From NCBI GenBank assembly GCA_016282215.1, contig JAEEKC010000083.1, positions 1 through 5,370 on the forward strand: a stretch of 5,370 nucleotides of DNA, read 5' to 3'. This document shows positions 4,520 to 5,370 of this stretch, piece after piece; position 1 is the first letter of the stretch, and every line of letters starts with the position of its first letter. Position numbers and translations under genes: made by a program. Below the pieces are notes generated by a model that worked only from the letters and a program-made list of their open reading frames with translations, searched no databases and was not told the DNA's origin. Origin of the DNA: Lachnospiraceae bacterium (lineage in GTDB: Bacteria; Bacillota; Clostridia; Lachnospirales; Lachnospiraceae).

Positions 4520-5365
4520 TTAACGAAGGAGGATCACGCCAAGTGGTCTTCCTTTTCCTTTATGATAGCCAAATACGGCATCCTGCAGCGTCGGATAACT
4601 GCGGCAGCCTTCGTAGTCATTATGGGTCCGATAAATGTAATCGGCATTTTTCCGTTCTCTTGTAATACACACTGTATGGACCATCTGCCTGATATCGCCT
4701 GCCACATTTTCCGTCATCATAATGCAGGCTCTGACAGGTTCAGCCGGGATCTTAGAAAGATATGCCCGTGTCAGGCGGCTCCCTTTTAATACCGTCATAT
4801 CCAGACCGAAGCCTTTGCAAAACCGCACCAGACTTCCGAAGGAAGTTCCGAAGTATCCGCCAAGGGATATGCCTCTTCTCTCAAACCGTTCCAAAAGTTT
4901 GGGGAAATCAGCTTCCTTTCTGCCAAGGGCCAATAATGCGTTATACACTGCGATCACCTCGCATGTATTCTCGATCCCGCAGAGATTCCTGCCGCCTAAA
5001 AGTTTCTTCGTAAGAAACCTGTTTTCCCGCCCATAGATGAAATCTGACATCTTATTCTGGTCATCGATCCAGAATTTCCTGCTGATATGATCCTGTACAG
5101 TATCATCCGTTTTTTGGGGATCAACGATTTCGGATCCATACTCGGCTAATGGATTTTTTTCATCATGGCCTTCCTTCTTTGCGCTGCTGATCAGCCGCTC
5201 CCACGACTCCGTATTCTGCGCAAGATGCAGCAGTCTTCTCTTTTTCCCGATCCCAAAGAGAGATAGTATTCCCATTGCCATAAAAATCAGCCAGGAAGGC
5301 AACGCTCCCCGGCTTTTTTCTGTACTTGCTTCTATATGTTCGTTATGTCCTGACATATTCTCCAT
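4520..5365 (-). CDS. Unrecognised membrane-anchored protein, possible C39/papain-like cysteine peptidase domain
   Basis: I do not recognise this 281-residue protein with certainty. Residues 21-40 (ALPSWLIFMAMGILSLFGIG) form one hydrophobic segment followed by KKRR. This suggests a single-pass anchor with the positive end, and perhaps the main domain, in the cytoplasm. Residues 45-120 are charged and polar. From 125 the sequence looks folded: NLCGIENTCEVIAVYNALLALG (127-148) resembles the Cys-bearing first helix of C39/papain-like peptidases, with Cys129 or Cys135 as nucleophile candidates. MVHTVCI (228-234) would give His230, and THND (247-250) could give the third residue. ATG 5365 is preceded directly by an in-frame TGA (5368-5366), so the ORF begins here or later, for example at Met4 (5356); a ribosome site would lie beyond the window edge. 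It converges on prs, and its last codons overlap the prs terminator. The function is unknown: it could be a peptidase or transglutaminase-like enzyme, or a catalytically dead relative. Confidence 0.6.
   Translation of the reverse strand: MENMSGHNEHIEASTEKSRGALPSWLIFMAMGILSLFGIGKKRRLLHLAQNTESWERLISSAKKEGHDEKNPLAEYGSEIVDPQKTDDTVQDHISRKFWIDDQNKMSDFIYGRENRFLTKKLLGGRNLCGIENTCEVIAVYNALLALGRKEADFPKLLERFERRGISLGGYFGTSFGSLVRFCKGFGLDMTVLKGSRLTRAYLSKIPAEPVRACIMMTENVAGDIRQMVHTVCITRERKNADYIYRTHNDYEGCRSYPTLQDAVFGYHKGKGRPLGVILLR
4526..4562 (+). terminator. Intrinsic terminator of prs embedded in the convergent gene
   Basis: AAGGAGGATCAC (4526-4537) pairs with GTGGTCTTCCTT (4543-4554), twelve pairs including two G-U, around a GCCAA loop. 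It is followed by TTCCTTTA. It lies 70 bp after the prs stop. The hairpin falls wholly within the C-terminal codons (GRPLGVILL) of the - strand gene ending at 4520, so one stretch of DNA is both coding and terminator. In the - strand direction the following bases are only weakly T-rich. Confidence 0.72.
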
Positions 5366-5370
5366 TCAAA

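Overview
The window looks like a chromosomal segment from a low-to-mid GC Firmicute, most probably a Lachnospiraceae-type clostridium. This is inferred from strong AAGGAGG-type ribosome binding sites, TTGACA-type promoters, a lysine (L-box) riboswitch, a stand-alone eukaryotic-style HisA and an elongated Prs-like protein. No mobile element, CRISPR array, tRNA or rRNA is visible.

Layout. Positions 3-46 hold a strong + strand terminator for a gene outside the window. On the - strand, reading leftward from about 3084, there is a sigma-A promoter, a lysine riboswitch aptamer (2838-3003), a terminator/antiterminator expression platform (2781-2845), then dapA (1858-2745), dapB (1032-1787) and hisA (95-889). 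The dapA-dapB gap (70 bp) and the dapB-hisA gap (142 bp) each carry a copy or fragment of a short palindromic repeat. On the + strand, a divergent promoter near 3165-3192 drives a long ribose-phosphate pyrophosphokinase-like gene (3268-4455). Its intrinsic terminator (4526-4562) lies inside the 3' end of a convergent - strand gene (4520-5365). That gene encodes an unrecognised membrane-anchored protein with a possible C39/papain-like cysteine peptidase domain.

How the genes fit together. DapA condenses aspartate semialdehyde with pyruvate and DapB reduces the product, the first two committed steps of the diaminopimelate/lysine branch. The riboswitch gives lysine feedback on transcription of this unit. 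HisA catalyses a middle step of histidine synthesis and Prs makes PRPP, the precursor for histidine, purines and pyrimidines, so hisA and prs are metabolically linked although they are divergently transcribed. The 2746-3267 region, which might be read as several small ORFs, is better explained as two divergent promoters plus the riboswitch leader.

The most informative observation is the complete L-box, with a plausible mutually exclusive antiterminator and terminator and an operator-like inverted repeat across the dapA promoter -10 and start site. The least explained gene is the one at 4520-5365.
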